Below, piece by piece: positions 24,962-33,505 of a DNA stretch of 64,000 bases; within the stretch, counting starts at the first letter, position 1, and the number at the start of each line of letters is the position of its first letter. The position numbers and the translations under genes were made by a program. The notes beneath the pieces were generated by a model. It was not told the DNA's origin, ran no database searches, and was given only the letters and a program-made list of their open reading frames with translations. This DNA comes from Halomonas citrativorans (GTDB taxonomy: Bacteria; Pseudomonadota; Gammaproteobacteria; Pseudomonadales; Halomonadaceae): the NCBI RefSeq assembly GCF_900163645.1, contig NZ_FUKM01000032.1, positions 19,610-83,609 on the forward strand, read 5' to 3'.

Positions 24962-25154
24962 CTAGATCAATTGCTTTGCTGGGTTGAGCTTTCGTCAGTT
25001 CTCTTACTATGGATTGTTGACGTTTCATGTTACTCGCCAAAAGATCCCACTCGCCTTGGCAGCACCGCATATTAATTAAAATTAACACCTTCTAACAGAT
25101 CCGACAGCGATATAGCTCTACTTTTCACACCCCCTGCGCAGGGCCACGTCGTCG

Positions 25155-26846
25155 CTATGATAATAATATAACGATAACCATGCCCCACAGTGTTAAGAAC
25201 GTATTACTGACAGCGTAGGGCACGGTATATCCAAGCATGGGCACATTGCTTTTTGCTTGTTCAGATACCATAGCGACAGATGCCGTGCTCGTTCTTGCCC
25301 CACCGCAGCAGCCAAGATTAATAGCAGGATCGAAACGAAAAATATATTTACCAATCAATGGGCCGAGTACCATCGGGACAGCGGTTGCAAATAGCCCCCA
25401 AAAGAATATCTCGAACCCAACTTGTTGAAGCCCAGCAATAAACGTGGGGCCCGCCGTAATCCCCACCACAGCAATAAATATATTCAAACCTACCGAGTTC
25501 ATAAACCAAAGCGTTGCACTTGGTACTGTACCCAGCTTCGGTATGAAACTACGTAACCAGCCAATAAGAATACCCGCAATCAACGCGCCGCCCGAAACGG
25601 AAAGCGTGATCGGAATTCCATCGATTGGAACAGTTATAGCACCAATTAATCCGCCCAAAACGATACCTGCACCCACTAACACCATATCAGTAATACTGGT
25701 AGGGCGATCAGCAAAGCCATATTCACCAATTATGTCGTCAATATGTTTCTTCGTACCGTTAATAGTTACGATATCACCACGATGTATTTTAGTTTGCGCA
25801 TATAAAGGGATATCTACGCCCATTGAGCCTCGCCGAACACGTGTAACGTAAACACCTCGAGCCATAGGCTGCTGAGCAAGCTCAATGAGTTTTTTCCCGT
25901 TTGCTTTTTTATTGGTAATAAAAACATCAACCGATTCAACAGGTATATTCAAAAGCTCTGGATCAGCGACTTCCTTAGCCCGATTGCTCCACTCAACTAA
26001 CGCTTCATGATTACCTGAGACAGCAACAATATCGCCTACTTGTAGAACGGTATCGCCATCAAAGGGAATAATCTTTTCTCCACGGCGCAAGTTTTCCAGG
26101 AACAGGCGCCCATCAACACTGGCTTCTGCTTCTGATACCGTTTTACCGGCAATCAAGCCGGGCGTGGTAAGTTCATAAGCTCGAATGATGTATTTATGCC
26201 ATGCGGAATGCATACCATCTTCGGAAGCGCCGACTGACATCTCTTTTTCGTAGCGCTTACACTCTTCCTGTAGGTTAATACGTAAAAGCTTTGGACCCAG
26301 AAAAGCGATGATCCACCCGGTACCCACTGTTCCAAATAAATACGTAACGGCATAGGCGACGGGGATGAGATCTAATTGCTGCTGAATTTCCTCAGGTGAA
26401 AGGTCAAGTTGACTTATCGCATTAGTCGCAAGACCTATTGAGGCAGAGATAGTTTGTGTTCCTGCAAGCAAGCCTGCTGCCAAGCCTGGGCCATACCCCG
26501 AAATAGAAGCTGCTATATATACAGAAGCTAAGCACAGCATCGATATTACAATGGCAAAAATTGCCTGGGGAAGTCCATCACTTGCAATACCGCGTACAAA
26601 CTGAGGGCCAACACCAAACCCGACAGCAAAGAGAAACATAATAAAAAAGATGGATTTAATTTGTGGGGATATATCAATACCTAACTGCCCGATAAGCACT
26701 CCCGCTAGCAGCGTTCCCGTGACAGCGCCCAAGCTGAAATTACCAAGCTTAATCCCACCTACCCAATAACCGATTGCTAGGGCTAAAAATATTGCTAGCT
26801 CCGGACTTCCTCTTAGAATAGCTACTACCCATTCCCAAGTCGCCAT
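25155..26846 (-). CDS. AspT-family aspartate:alanine-type exchanger
   Basis: A 563-residue membrane protein in the AAE/AspT layout: five N-terminal helices (residues about 10-180), a large cytoplasmic region with two TrkA-C-like domains (about 200-375, for example DGDTVLQVGDIVAVSG and IHRGDIVTINGTKKHI), then five C-terminal helices. CCGGARTSTASVAM near the end is a characteristic family motif. Known members swap an amino acid for its decarboxylation product, making proton-motive force. It lies 77 bases after a decarboxylase gene, consistent with that role. I choose the ATG at 26846, with GGAG upstream; an ATG at 26879 would lie inside a perfect hairpin. The transported pair is unknown. Confidence 0.85.
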   Translation of the reverse strand: MATWEWVVAILRGSPELAIFLALAIGYWVGGIKLGNFSLGAVTGTLLAGVLIGQLGIDISPQIKSIFFIMFLFAVGFGVGPQFVRGIASDGLPQAIFAIVISMLCLASVYIAASISGYGPGLAAGLLAGTQTISASIGLATNAISQLDLSPEEIQQQLDLIPVAYAVTYLFGTVGTGWIIAFLGPKLLRINLQEECKRYEKEMSVGASEDGMHSAWHKYIIRAYELTTPGLIAGKTVSEAEASVDGRLFLENLRRGEKIIPFDGDTVLQVGDIVAVSGNHEALVEWSNRAKEVADPELLNIPVESVDVFITNKKANGKKLIELAQQPMARGVYVTRVRRGSMGVDIPLYAQTKIHRGDIVTINGTKKHIDDIIGEYGFADRPTSITDMVLVGAGIVLGGLIGAITVPIDGIPITLSVSGGALIAGILIGWLRSFIPKLGTVPSATLWFMNSVGLNIFIAVVGITAGPTFIAGLQQVGFEIFFWGLFATAVPMVLGPLIGKYIFRFDPAINLGCCGGARTSTASVAMVSEQAKSNVPMLGYTVPYAVSNTFLTLWGMVIVILLS

Positions 26847-26868
26847 ATCAAACAAGCTCCGAAAGTTC

Positions 26869-26895
26869 GCCCCTTTCATCTATTATGAAAGGGGC
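26869..26895 (-). promoter_or_regulatory. Perfect 11-bp hairpin between decarboxylase and exchanger genes
   Basis: GCCCCTTTCAT and ATGAAAGGGGC are exact reverse complements with a 5-base loop. In the leftward transcript the hairpin falls between the two genes, and the upstream in-frame ATG (26879) sits in its 3' arm. It could act as an attenuator, an RNA processing point, or a structure that forces use of the downstream start. Confidence 0.6.
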
Positions 26896-26923
26896 GTAGT
26901 CAAAGAAATACGTAGAAGAAATA

Positions 26924-29620
26924 TTAGGGGGTATCAGATGAAGAAAGCTTTAAAAGCTGAAGACCTCTGTTGGCTTCATAGCCGTGCACCTCTTTAACAT
27001 CCAGCTTACGCATGAAAGATATTGTTTCTTTGCTAATAACTTGCCCTGGAACCAATATAGGGAAACCAGGCGGATAAGGGATTACCAATTTCGCTGACAC
27101 CATGGGCGGGCCATCTTGTAAACGACGGTCACATTCGTCGCTGAATAAACCGACATATTCGCAATTCTCGGGGCTCCAGCTTTTGAAAAATGCATCACGA
27201 ATATTTCCCTCAACCGCCACACCTGCAACGTCGTTTCGGTATGTTTCGTGAAAGTAGCTAAAATTAGGCAGGTCAGGCACATCACTCATCAAACTATAGA
27301 CGCGTTCGTTAAAGCTTTTTTTACCGTCTTCCCCTAAATGACTTAGCTTCTTCCCAAGTTCAGTTACAATTTCAAGTAATACGTGTACCAATTGAGCTAC
27401 ATCGCTTCTCGTATTATTGATATTGGTTTGCAAAAGCACCGAGTTACGTGATGTTTTGTTAACCTGAATTTCATATTTATCGGCCAGCAAACTCTTGAAC
27501 TGTGTTCCATCGAACCCAGCTGTGCCACAAATTAGAGTGATACGTGTAGGGTCCAAAAAGAATTCATCGTCGCGAATGGCGAGTACTGCATCGCTCCAAT
27601 TGATGCCTTGGGCTAAAAAATCCTCAAAACCGCTCGAGCGAAATTCGCTCGGAATCATTTCATCGGCACCTAGTACGCGGAAGTACTTCGATATTAACGG
27701 ATGTTTATTAATTTGATTGCGAATATCCAACGCCATTTGAATCGAATTACTGACTAACCCGTACCCCTCCAACTCCATTTGCCTGCGCGCAACGTCCATT
27801 GATGCAATTAGCTGCTGGTTGGGGCTTGTTGTCGAATGAGTAAACACAGCTTCATGCAGCTGGGGTTCAATTCCGTAGAAATCAACATCTTTAACAAGAA
27901 TCATGGATCCTTGTCGGATCGCTGACATCGACTTATGCGTAGAGTTCGTTTGATAAACACGCAGCTTCACTTTACGAGGATCAGGTATTAAACGCGTATT
28001 GAGCAACGCCTCATCATTAGGTTGCTCTCCTAGTGCCTCCTGCTGTTGCTCGTAGGCGGTGATTGAAGCAGGATCGTCCAGCCATGCTTCGATATTGCTG
28101 GCTGCTCCCATCGCCGTGCGCGGGCGCAAGAAAGGCGACCAGTGAGCAAAACCAAACCAGGCTTCATCCCATAGGAACACAAGATCGGGCTTAATGGCGA
28201 GACACTCTTCCATCACGCGTCGTGTATTATAAACGTGACCGTCAAATGTACAGTTAGTCAAATCAACGACACGAACACGGTCTAACTTCCCTTCTGCTTT
28301 TAATGACAACAGCGCTTGTTTGATGGTCCGTAACGGAACAGCGCCATACATCGAATACTCTTTCATGGGAAAGGCTTCGACATAATAGGGCAGTAATCCG
28401 CCTAGCACAGCGCCATAGTGATGCGACTTATGGCAATTGCGGTCAACAATAATGATGTCACTTGGTTGGGCAACGGCCATTAGTACTATTTTATTTGAGG
28501 TGCTGGTGCCATTCGTGATGAAGTAACAGTGATCCGCCCCAAACGCCCTTGCTGCCTTTTCTTGTGCGCGCTTAATATTACCGGTTGGCTCTAGCAAACT
28601 ATCTAAACCGCCTGTTGTTGCCGACGATTCAGCTAAAAATAAGTTGCGTCCATAAAACTGCCCCATGTCGCGAATCCAATCGGAGTGAAAAACCGATTTA
28701 CCTCGTGCAATGGGTAACGCATGAAAGGTGCTAACAGGACGTTGGGCATAACGTTTTAAATTGTCGAAAAAGGGCGTTTCGTAGCGAACGCGCACACCTT
28801 CAAGAATGGCTAGATGTAACTCAATAGGCTCTTCGACCGCATAAAGAACGCGACGTATACAGATTGAACGAGGGTCACTTGCAATATTTTGGGGACGTTG
28901 ATCCGACATCAGATAAATATCAAGCTCTGGCCGATGTGCTGACAACGTTGTTGCTAACTGTAGCGCCAAATGATCGTCATCCTCATGTATATTGAGGTCT
29001 GACATCATTCTTTCTAGCTGCGGTACAGGCTGGTGGCTCGCGAAATCAAACCCGTCGAAAATAGCGACTGCACAGATATTACTATTTACCGCGATAGCAC
29101 AAAATGCGTCTTGAAAATTATTGACAACGAGTGGCTCGTAAATAAATTCATCTTCTTTTTGGCGCTGGCTGCGCATCAGCCTGATATTACGATTTATGAG
29201 ATCGCCGTTGTCAGGCGCTACCACTAATACTTCAAAATAGGGGCGATCCGCTGTCGTTGTGGACGATGTATTCCGGTCAATATCTTTCTCAGCGTGAGGT
29301 AACACCTCCCATTCGTGGGGGTCTTCTTTGTAATATCGAGCTAAAATTGAAAAAGAGATCCGCCCGACTAACGCGTTAAATGCTTCCTTTTGGTCGGTCT
29401 CTATATAAGCCGCCAGCGCTTCTATTAATTGCGCGCCAGGGTAGGCATGTAGCATTTCGATAGCGCGCAATTGATCAAACACACGTTTCACTTGATCGAC
29501 ACTCGCTTTTTCTGATGACCACTTTCGTGCTACCGCGAGTAACTCGCGCCAGTGGTCTGATCGCAGCCCACTCAGTGTAAAAATTTGATCAATATTTGAG
29601 TATGTAACATCTGTATGCAT
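26924..29620 (-). CDS. Orn/Lys/Arg-type PLP decarboxylase with long N-terminal extension
   Basis: An 898-residue fold-type I decarboxylase, about 140 residues longer than AdiA or LdcI. Residues 1-125 are an extension of unknown role. Residues about 128-285 resemble the receiver-like N-terminal domain. The PLP domain follows (FFITNGTSTSNKIVLMA near 378; LVFLWDEAWFGF near 482), with the Schiff-base lysine in NSTHKSMSAIRQGSM at about residue 563. The C-terminal domain ends with VSAKLVIPYPPGFPILVPGQ. The start has AAGGGG eight bases upstream. The AspT-type partner suggests decarboxylative antiport, for acid resistance or energy. The substrate cannot be decided: the enzyme family favours basic amino acids and the transporter family acidic or neutral ones. 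Confidence 0.88.
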   Translation of the reverse strand: MHTDVTYSNIDQIFTLSGLRSDHWRELLAVARKWSSEKASVDQVKRVFDQLRAIEMLHAYPGAQLIEALAAYIETDQKEAFNALVGRISFSILARYYKEDPHEWEVLPHAEKDIDRNTSSTTTADRPYFEVLVVAPDNGDLINRNIRLMRSQRQKEDEFIYEPLVVNNFQDAFCAIAVNSNICAVAIFDGFDFASHQPVPQLERMMSDLNIHEDDDHLALQLATTLSAHRPELDIYLMSDQRPQNIASDPRSICIRRVLYAVEEPIELHLAILEGVRVRYETPFFDNLKRYAQRPVSTFHALPIARGKSVFHSDWIRDMGQFYGRNLFLAESSATTGGLDSLLEPTGNIKRAQEKAARAFGADHCYFITNGTSTSNKIVLMAVAQPSDIIIVDRNCHKSHHYGAVLGGLLPYYVEAFPMKEYSMYGAVPLRTIKQALLSLKAEGKLDRVRVVDLTNCTFDGHVYNTRRVMEECLAIKPDLVFLWDEAWFGFAHWSPFLRPRTAMGAASNIEAWLDDPASITAYEQQQEALGEQPNDEALLNTRLIPDPRKVKLRVYQTNSTHKSMSAIRQGSMILVKDVDFYGIEPQLHEAVFTHSTTSPNQQLIASMDVARRQMELEGYGLVSNSIQMALDIRNQINKHPLISKYFRVLGADEMIPSEFRSSGFEDFLAQGINWSDAVLAIRDDEFFLDPTRITLICGTAGFDGTQFKSLLADKYEIQVNKTSRNSVLLQTNINNTRSDVAQLVHVLLEIVTELGKKLSHLGEDGKKSFNERVYSLMSDVPDLPNFSYFHETYRNDVAGVAVEGNIRDAFFKSWSPENCEYVGLFSDECDRRLQDGPPMVSAKLVIPYPPGFPILVPGQVISKETISFMRKLDVKEVHGYEANRGLQLLKLSSSDTP

Positions 29621-30374
29621 TTTCTAGTCCCCTTACTGGCTTTGTTTGAGGTATTGATACGCTTCGTGCCTTGGGTGCACTAGAAAAGCCGTGACCCGTC
29701 AGAATAAGAAATCTTTAAACAAGACAAACACTGTCACCTAAAAACTTTACTCTAACTTATCAACCGCTTACTGAACTTTATGATCCTTCAAGCAAGACCC
29801 GTCTTTTTTTTTGATACGTAAATTACTATGTTCTTGTTTTTTTAATACGCTTCAGCTACTAGCTCATAGCATTAACAAACATTAGAAAAAATTCACATTT
29901 AGCTAAAAGTAAACGATCTTTTCAATTTGCGCAATTCCTCTTCAGCACTGTAAAAAGCAGTCACTGCAGTGGTTTAATAACGTCGGACGTATACTCGAGT
30001 GGTAACATTACTATCCTAATAAAAATATAGAAACGTTGAGTATTCGCTAATGGATCGGAGATAATGCTTAGCGGCTGCCGCTTCAGGCACTGTATGAATG
30101 CCGCTCATGACGAACGTCTTGATAAGAATGAAGCCCGGCATCATTCAACTCCCACAGGTTTAGGCGGCTATGTCCAACACTTGAATAAAGCCGTGCTTCT
30201 CTTAAGCTTTCAGAGCGTGAGCTTCCTTAAGAGCGTTTTAGAGTTAGAATCGCATAGCTCAATGGATCATTCGGTTGGTGGCAGGACAGGCTGTGTAAGA
30301 GCCAAGCGCGTCTCGGCTATACCTCCTTTCAACAAGCATTACGCGCTTGGTAGAAATGATAATGGCTAGCGCAT
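29621..30374. other. AT-rich upstream region of the decarboxylase operon
   Basis: About 750 bases without a convincing gene. The part 29700-30050 is clearly more AT-rich than its surroundings, as expected for a regulated promoter region, but I cannot place promoter elements with confidence. Copy B of the 31-bp repeat lies at 30083-30113. A rightward frame at 30064-30369 has no ribosome site and an unusual composition, and is not called. Confidence 0.45.
30083..30113. repeat. 31-bp repeat, copy B (pairs with 24931-24961)
   Basis: Same orientation as copy A, with four substitutions in 31 bases. The central palindrome is imperfect here (TATGAA-TGCCG-CTCATG). It lies about 460 bases upstream of the decarboxylase start. 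Confidence 0.65.
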
Positions 30375-30545
30375 TTAGCTATTTGCATTTCGGTCTACAG
30401 CTTGCAGCCTAATCAGTAAATGACCGTCGTTTGGATAACTCACAACGGCTTCATATTGATCAGGTTTCTGACCGATCTCTGCATGAAAGCGCTCCATCAC
30501 ATCGACAAGCTCACGGATGAGTGCTTCTTTTTCTGGTATTGGCAT
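30375..30545 (-). CDS. Small hypothetical protein (56 residues)
   Basis: The frame starts at ATG 30545 with GGGAGG five bases upstream, which is why I shorten the longer open frame. The protein is acidic and helix-rich at the N-terminus (PIPEKEALIRELVDVMERFH) and ends with a beta-like segment (YEAVVSYPNDGHLLIRLQAV). I do not recognise the family. It is monocistronic, between the AT-rich region and a REP cluster. The good ribosome site and ordinary amino acid use support it as a real gene. Confidence 0.55.
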   Translation of the reverse strand: MPIPEKEALIRELVDVMERFHAEIGQKPDQYEAVVSYPNDGHLLIRLQAVDRNANS

Positions 30546-30707
30546 CACATCCTCCCCAGCAAACGCTTGGCGAACACCCGAAGGCACTGCTAGAAATTTT
30601 TATTTCGTTATTAATTATAATTTAACACTAATTAACTTTAATCTTAAAAAAAGCTGCCAAAACCGCTTTATTTCCCATGGTGGCGAACATCTCAAGACTT
30701 GCCCTAT

Positions 30708-30869
30708 CCTGGAGGTTTCAGCCAGCGATGGGATTGGGTGATGAGACCACAGGGGAGGCCCCTTCGCCCAGTGGAACGGGGCTCCCACAAGGATGACCTA
30801 GCATTGAGAGTAGATAAAAATTGCAGCAGCCGACGAACATTGTGGGAGCAGGCTTTAGCCAGCGATGGG
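30708..30869. repeat. REP-like repeat cluster downstream of the ABC permease gene
   Basis: A near-canonical Pseudomonas-type REP element lies at 30841-30869 (TGTGGGAGCAGGCTTTAGCC followed by AGCGATGGG). A degenerate copy in the same orientation is at 30708-30732 (shared AGCCAGCGATGGG), and an inverted copy at 30758-30793 reads leftwards TTGTGGGAGCCCCGTTCCAC. The first two copies face each other like a REPIN. Such elements are non-autonomous and mobilised by RAYT proteins elsewhere in the genome. Confidence 0.7.
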
Positions 30870-30925
30870 TTGTGGTTCAACCCTAAGGAGTCTCCAGCCT
30901 TCTCCACTGTTTCTACAAGGTCACA

Positions 30926-33505
30926 TCATGCCTCACCCAGCAACCCCAGGCTCGCTGCGGGTGCCTGACGGCGTAGCCCCCGCGATAACGCATGGCCGAT
31001 AAATCCGATCAGTAGCGCGCCTCCAAGGGGTAACGCTAGCCATAAGGTGAGGTGAAAGCGCGGCGGTAGCTCTAGCCAGTAGAGATAGAGTGCGGCGGTC
31101 GCTACTTCGGCCAGTACAGCGCCCATTAAACCGCTGGTAAAACCCAACAGGGCATACTCTGCCCCTTGGACGTGGGAAATCATTCGCTGGCCTGCTCCAA
31201 AGACACGCAGTAGGCCACTTTCATGGGCGCGTACCGGCTGGCTTGCGGTCAAGGCAGCATAGAGCACGCTGACACCCGCCAGCAGCACCAGTACCAGTAC
31301 AAGCTCGATGGCACGCGTTACCTGAGTTAGCACATCACGTACCTGGCCTAAAATGGCATCAACGTTTATCAACGATACACTAGGGAAGTCGCTCACCAGT
31401 TGGCGAATTAGGCCTTGCTCCTCGTCAGGCAGATGAAACGCGGTGATATAGCTATGTCCAAACGACTCCAACACGCCCGGCGGGAAAATCAAAAAGAAGT
31501 TGGGCTTAAAAGTGTCCCAATTGAGGCTGCGCACGCTGGTGATACGTGTGATCAGCTCATCACCGCCCACAGTAAAGGTGAGCGTATCATTGAGTGATAG
31601 TCCCAGCCGGTCAGCCAAGCCTTCTTCAATGGAAACAGGGACGGTAGCGGCCGGTATCGCATCAACCGCGCCTAGCCAGCCTTGTGGTTTATCAACAGGT
31701 AGTTCATCAACGGGTGCTTCACTTGAGAACCACTCCCCTGCCACTATCTGGTTATCTTCAGGTAGTTCGGCCTGCCAGGTCAGGTTCAATTCGCGGCGCA
31801 GTGAGCCGTCGCCTCTGGCATCCTCAGGTACCGCTTCCATGGGAGGCTGCTGATTAATAGCGGTAATACGGCCACGTACCATGGGATACAGCGTGCTTTG
31901 GATATCAATACGGGGCGCCACGGCTTGCTCAAAAGGATCACGCTCATCAGGTTGGATATTAATGGCGAAGTAGTTGGGCATATCATCGGGCAACTGGGCC
32001 TGCCAGGTTGAAAGCAGGTCACCACGTACCAGTACGATCATCGCCATGGCAAAGAACGTGACAGAGAATGCCAGCAGTTGGCCCACGCCTGCCTGGCGGC
32101 GCCGCGCCAGTTGGCGCCCGCCCAGGCGCAGCGCCTGCATCCACTCGCTTGTGCCTGTTAGCTTTTTTATGCCATGAAGAATGCCATTGAGTAGCAGCGC
32201 GCTGATGCCCCAGAGCGCACTGAGCATGATACCTCCCCCCAGAAGCAGGGCGACCGCCAAAGGCACACTACCGGAGTAGAGCCATAGCAGGCCGCCAAAT
32301 ACGGTAGCGGCAACACCGGCTACCCACCAGGCGGCAGGAGGCAAAGGGTCCAACTCTCGACGCAGCACTTTCAGCGCACTTACCTGTTTGATGCGTAATA
32401 GCGTTGGTCCGGCAAACCCTACAAGCACAGCCATCGCTGTTAATACGCCTAGCCATAGCGGCATAATGCCCGGTGGCGGTAAGGTTATAGGTAAAAAGCT
32501 GGCGAGTAAGTGCAGCAACAGCGCCTGCCCCGCCACGCCGAGCAGTGCGCCAAGCAAAGAAGCCGCCAACGCCAGCCCGATAAGCTGTAGGCTAAACAGC
32601 ATGACAAGCTGTTGCTGGCTGGCGCCAAAGCAGCGGAGCAACGCTGCCGTGTCCAAGTGGCGTTCAACATAGCGCTTTGCTGACATGGCGACCGCGACTC
32701 CGGCCAGCAGTACGGCGGCAAGCCCTGCCAGCCCCAGGTAGCTGTCTGCGCGTTGCAATGCGTTACCTAGCTGCGGCCGGTCCACTCGAACATCACGCAC
32801 CTCGACCCCTTGCTGGCGCAACTCGTTAAGTAATCCCTGCACAGTGTCGAGGGCTTGAGGAGGCCCAGCCGCCAATAATTCGAACTCGACACGCGAGCCC
32901 TCCTGAACAAGACCGGTTGCTTCCAGGTCCGCCGTATTGAGCATCAAACGGGGATTAAAATTACTAAAGCCCGCGGATTGATCCGCTTCCCGTTCGATAA
33001 TCCCGCTGATGGTTAACTCGGCTCGCCCTACCTTTACACGGTCGCCAAGCTCTATCTCAATGAGCTGCGCCAAGCGTGGGTCCGCCCATGCTTCTCCCGC
33101 TGGTGGCCCGGAGGCTATCTGCTCGGCTCCCTCCCCTAAATCGACACGCGATACGCCATAGTGCGGGTACACGTCGTCCACGGCTTTAAGGCTAGCTGGT
33201 TGAAAACGGTCCCCTAAGCTAATCATGGATACCAGCCCGACCTGGTCGCTTAGCGTAAAGCCTGCCTCTTCCAGCGTCGTGCGTAGCTCTTCTGAAAAAG
33301 GGGAGCGCTGCTCCAATACGATATCCCCTCCCAGCATTTGCCCAGCCTGACGCTCAAGGCCGCGCTCTAACCGGTCGAGAAAAAAAGCGATCATAGTGGA
33401 GGCGGCAACCGCCAGCACAAGGGCAACAAAGAGCGCACGAACATCCGCCGAGCGTAAGTCACGCCTTAAGCTTCTGGCGGCCAGCCGCCATGGTATATCG
33501 CTCAT
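30926..33505 (-). CDS. FtsX-like ABC transporter permease (YbbP family)
   Basis: An 859-residue protein with the YbbP/LolC-like plan: an N-terminal helix (residues about 22-45), a large periplasmic domain (45-250), helices at about 255-280, 305-335 and 350-370, further helices around 400-440 and 475-495, a second periplasmic domain, and three C-terminal helices. It opens IPWRLAARSLRRDLRSADVR. It overlaps the ATPase gene by four bases (ATGA). YbbAP pairs are found beside tesA in many gammaproteobacteria, as here. The role is thought to be lipid or hydrophobic compound handling, but it is not established. Confidence 0.9.
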   Translation of the reverse strand: MSDIPWRLAARSLRRDLRSADVRALFVALVLAVAASTMIAFFLDRLERGLERQAGQMLGGDIVLEQRSPFSEELRTTLEEAGFTLSDQVGLVSMISLGDRFQPASLKAVDDVYPHYGVSRVDLGEGAEQIASGPPAGEAWADPRLAQLIEIELGDRVKVGRAELTISGIIEREADQSAGFSNFNPRLMLNTADLEATGLVQEGSRVEFELLAAGPPQALDTVQGLLNELRQQGVEVRDVRVDRPQLGNALQRADSYLGLAGLAAVLLAGVAVAMSAKRYVERHLDTAALLRCFGASQQQLVMLFSLQLIGLALAASLLGALLGVAGQALLLHLLASFLPITLPPPGIMPLWLGVLTAMAVLVGFAGPTLLRIKQVSALKVLRRELDPLPPAAWWVAGVAATVFGGLLWLYSGSVPLAVALLLGGGIMLSALWGISALLLNGILHGIKKLTGTSEWMQALRLGGRQLARRRQAGVGQLLAFSVTFFAMAMIVLVRGDLLSTWQAQLPDDMPNYFAINIQPDERDPFEQAVAPRIDIQSTLYPMVRGRITAINQQPPMEAVPEDARGDGSLRRELNLTWQAELPEDNQIVAGEWFSSEAPVDELPVDKPQGWLGAVDAIPAATVPVSIEEGLADRLGLSLNDTLTFTVGGDELITRITSVRSLNWDTFKPNFFLIFPPGVLESFGHSYITAFHLPDEEQGLIRQLVSDFPSVSLINVDAILGQVRDVLTQVTRAIELVLVLVLLAGVSVLYAALTASQPVRAHESGLLRVFGAGQRMISHVQGAEYALLGFTSGLMGAVLAEVATAALYLYWLELPPRFHLTLWLALPLGGALLIGFIGHALSRGLRRQAPAASLGLLGEA

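Larger units (their letters stand above)
24707..25154. other. Intergenic region with one copy of a 31-bp repeat
   Basis: This 448-base gap lies between two converging genes. Besides the weak hairpin it holds the repeat copy at 24931-24961. A leftward frame of 48-68 codons crosses the repeat (...AMNGIHAVPDADAM...), but no ribosome site precedes it and I do not call it a gene. Confidence 0.5.

Noticed and set aside
24882..25088. Leftward 68-codon frame crossing copy A of the 31-bp repeat
   Set aside because: No ribosome site and no recognisable family. The similarity to 30083-30113 covers only the repeat, so I treat it as a DNA repeat or remnant.
30064..30369. Rightward 101-codon frame upstream of the small hypothetical gene
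   Set aside because: Starts without a ribosome site and has an unusual amino acid mix; copy B of the 31-bp repeat lies at its start and explains part of its structure.
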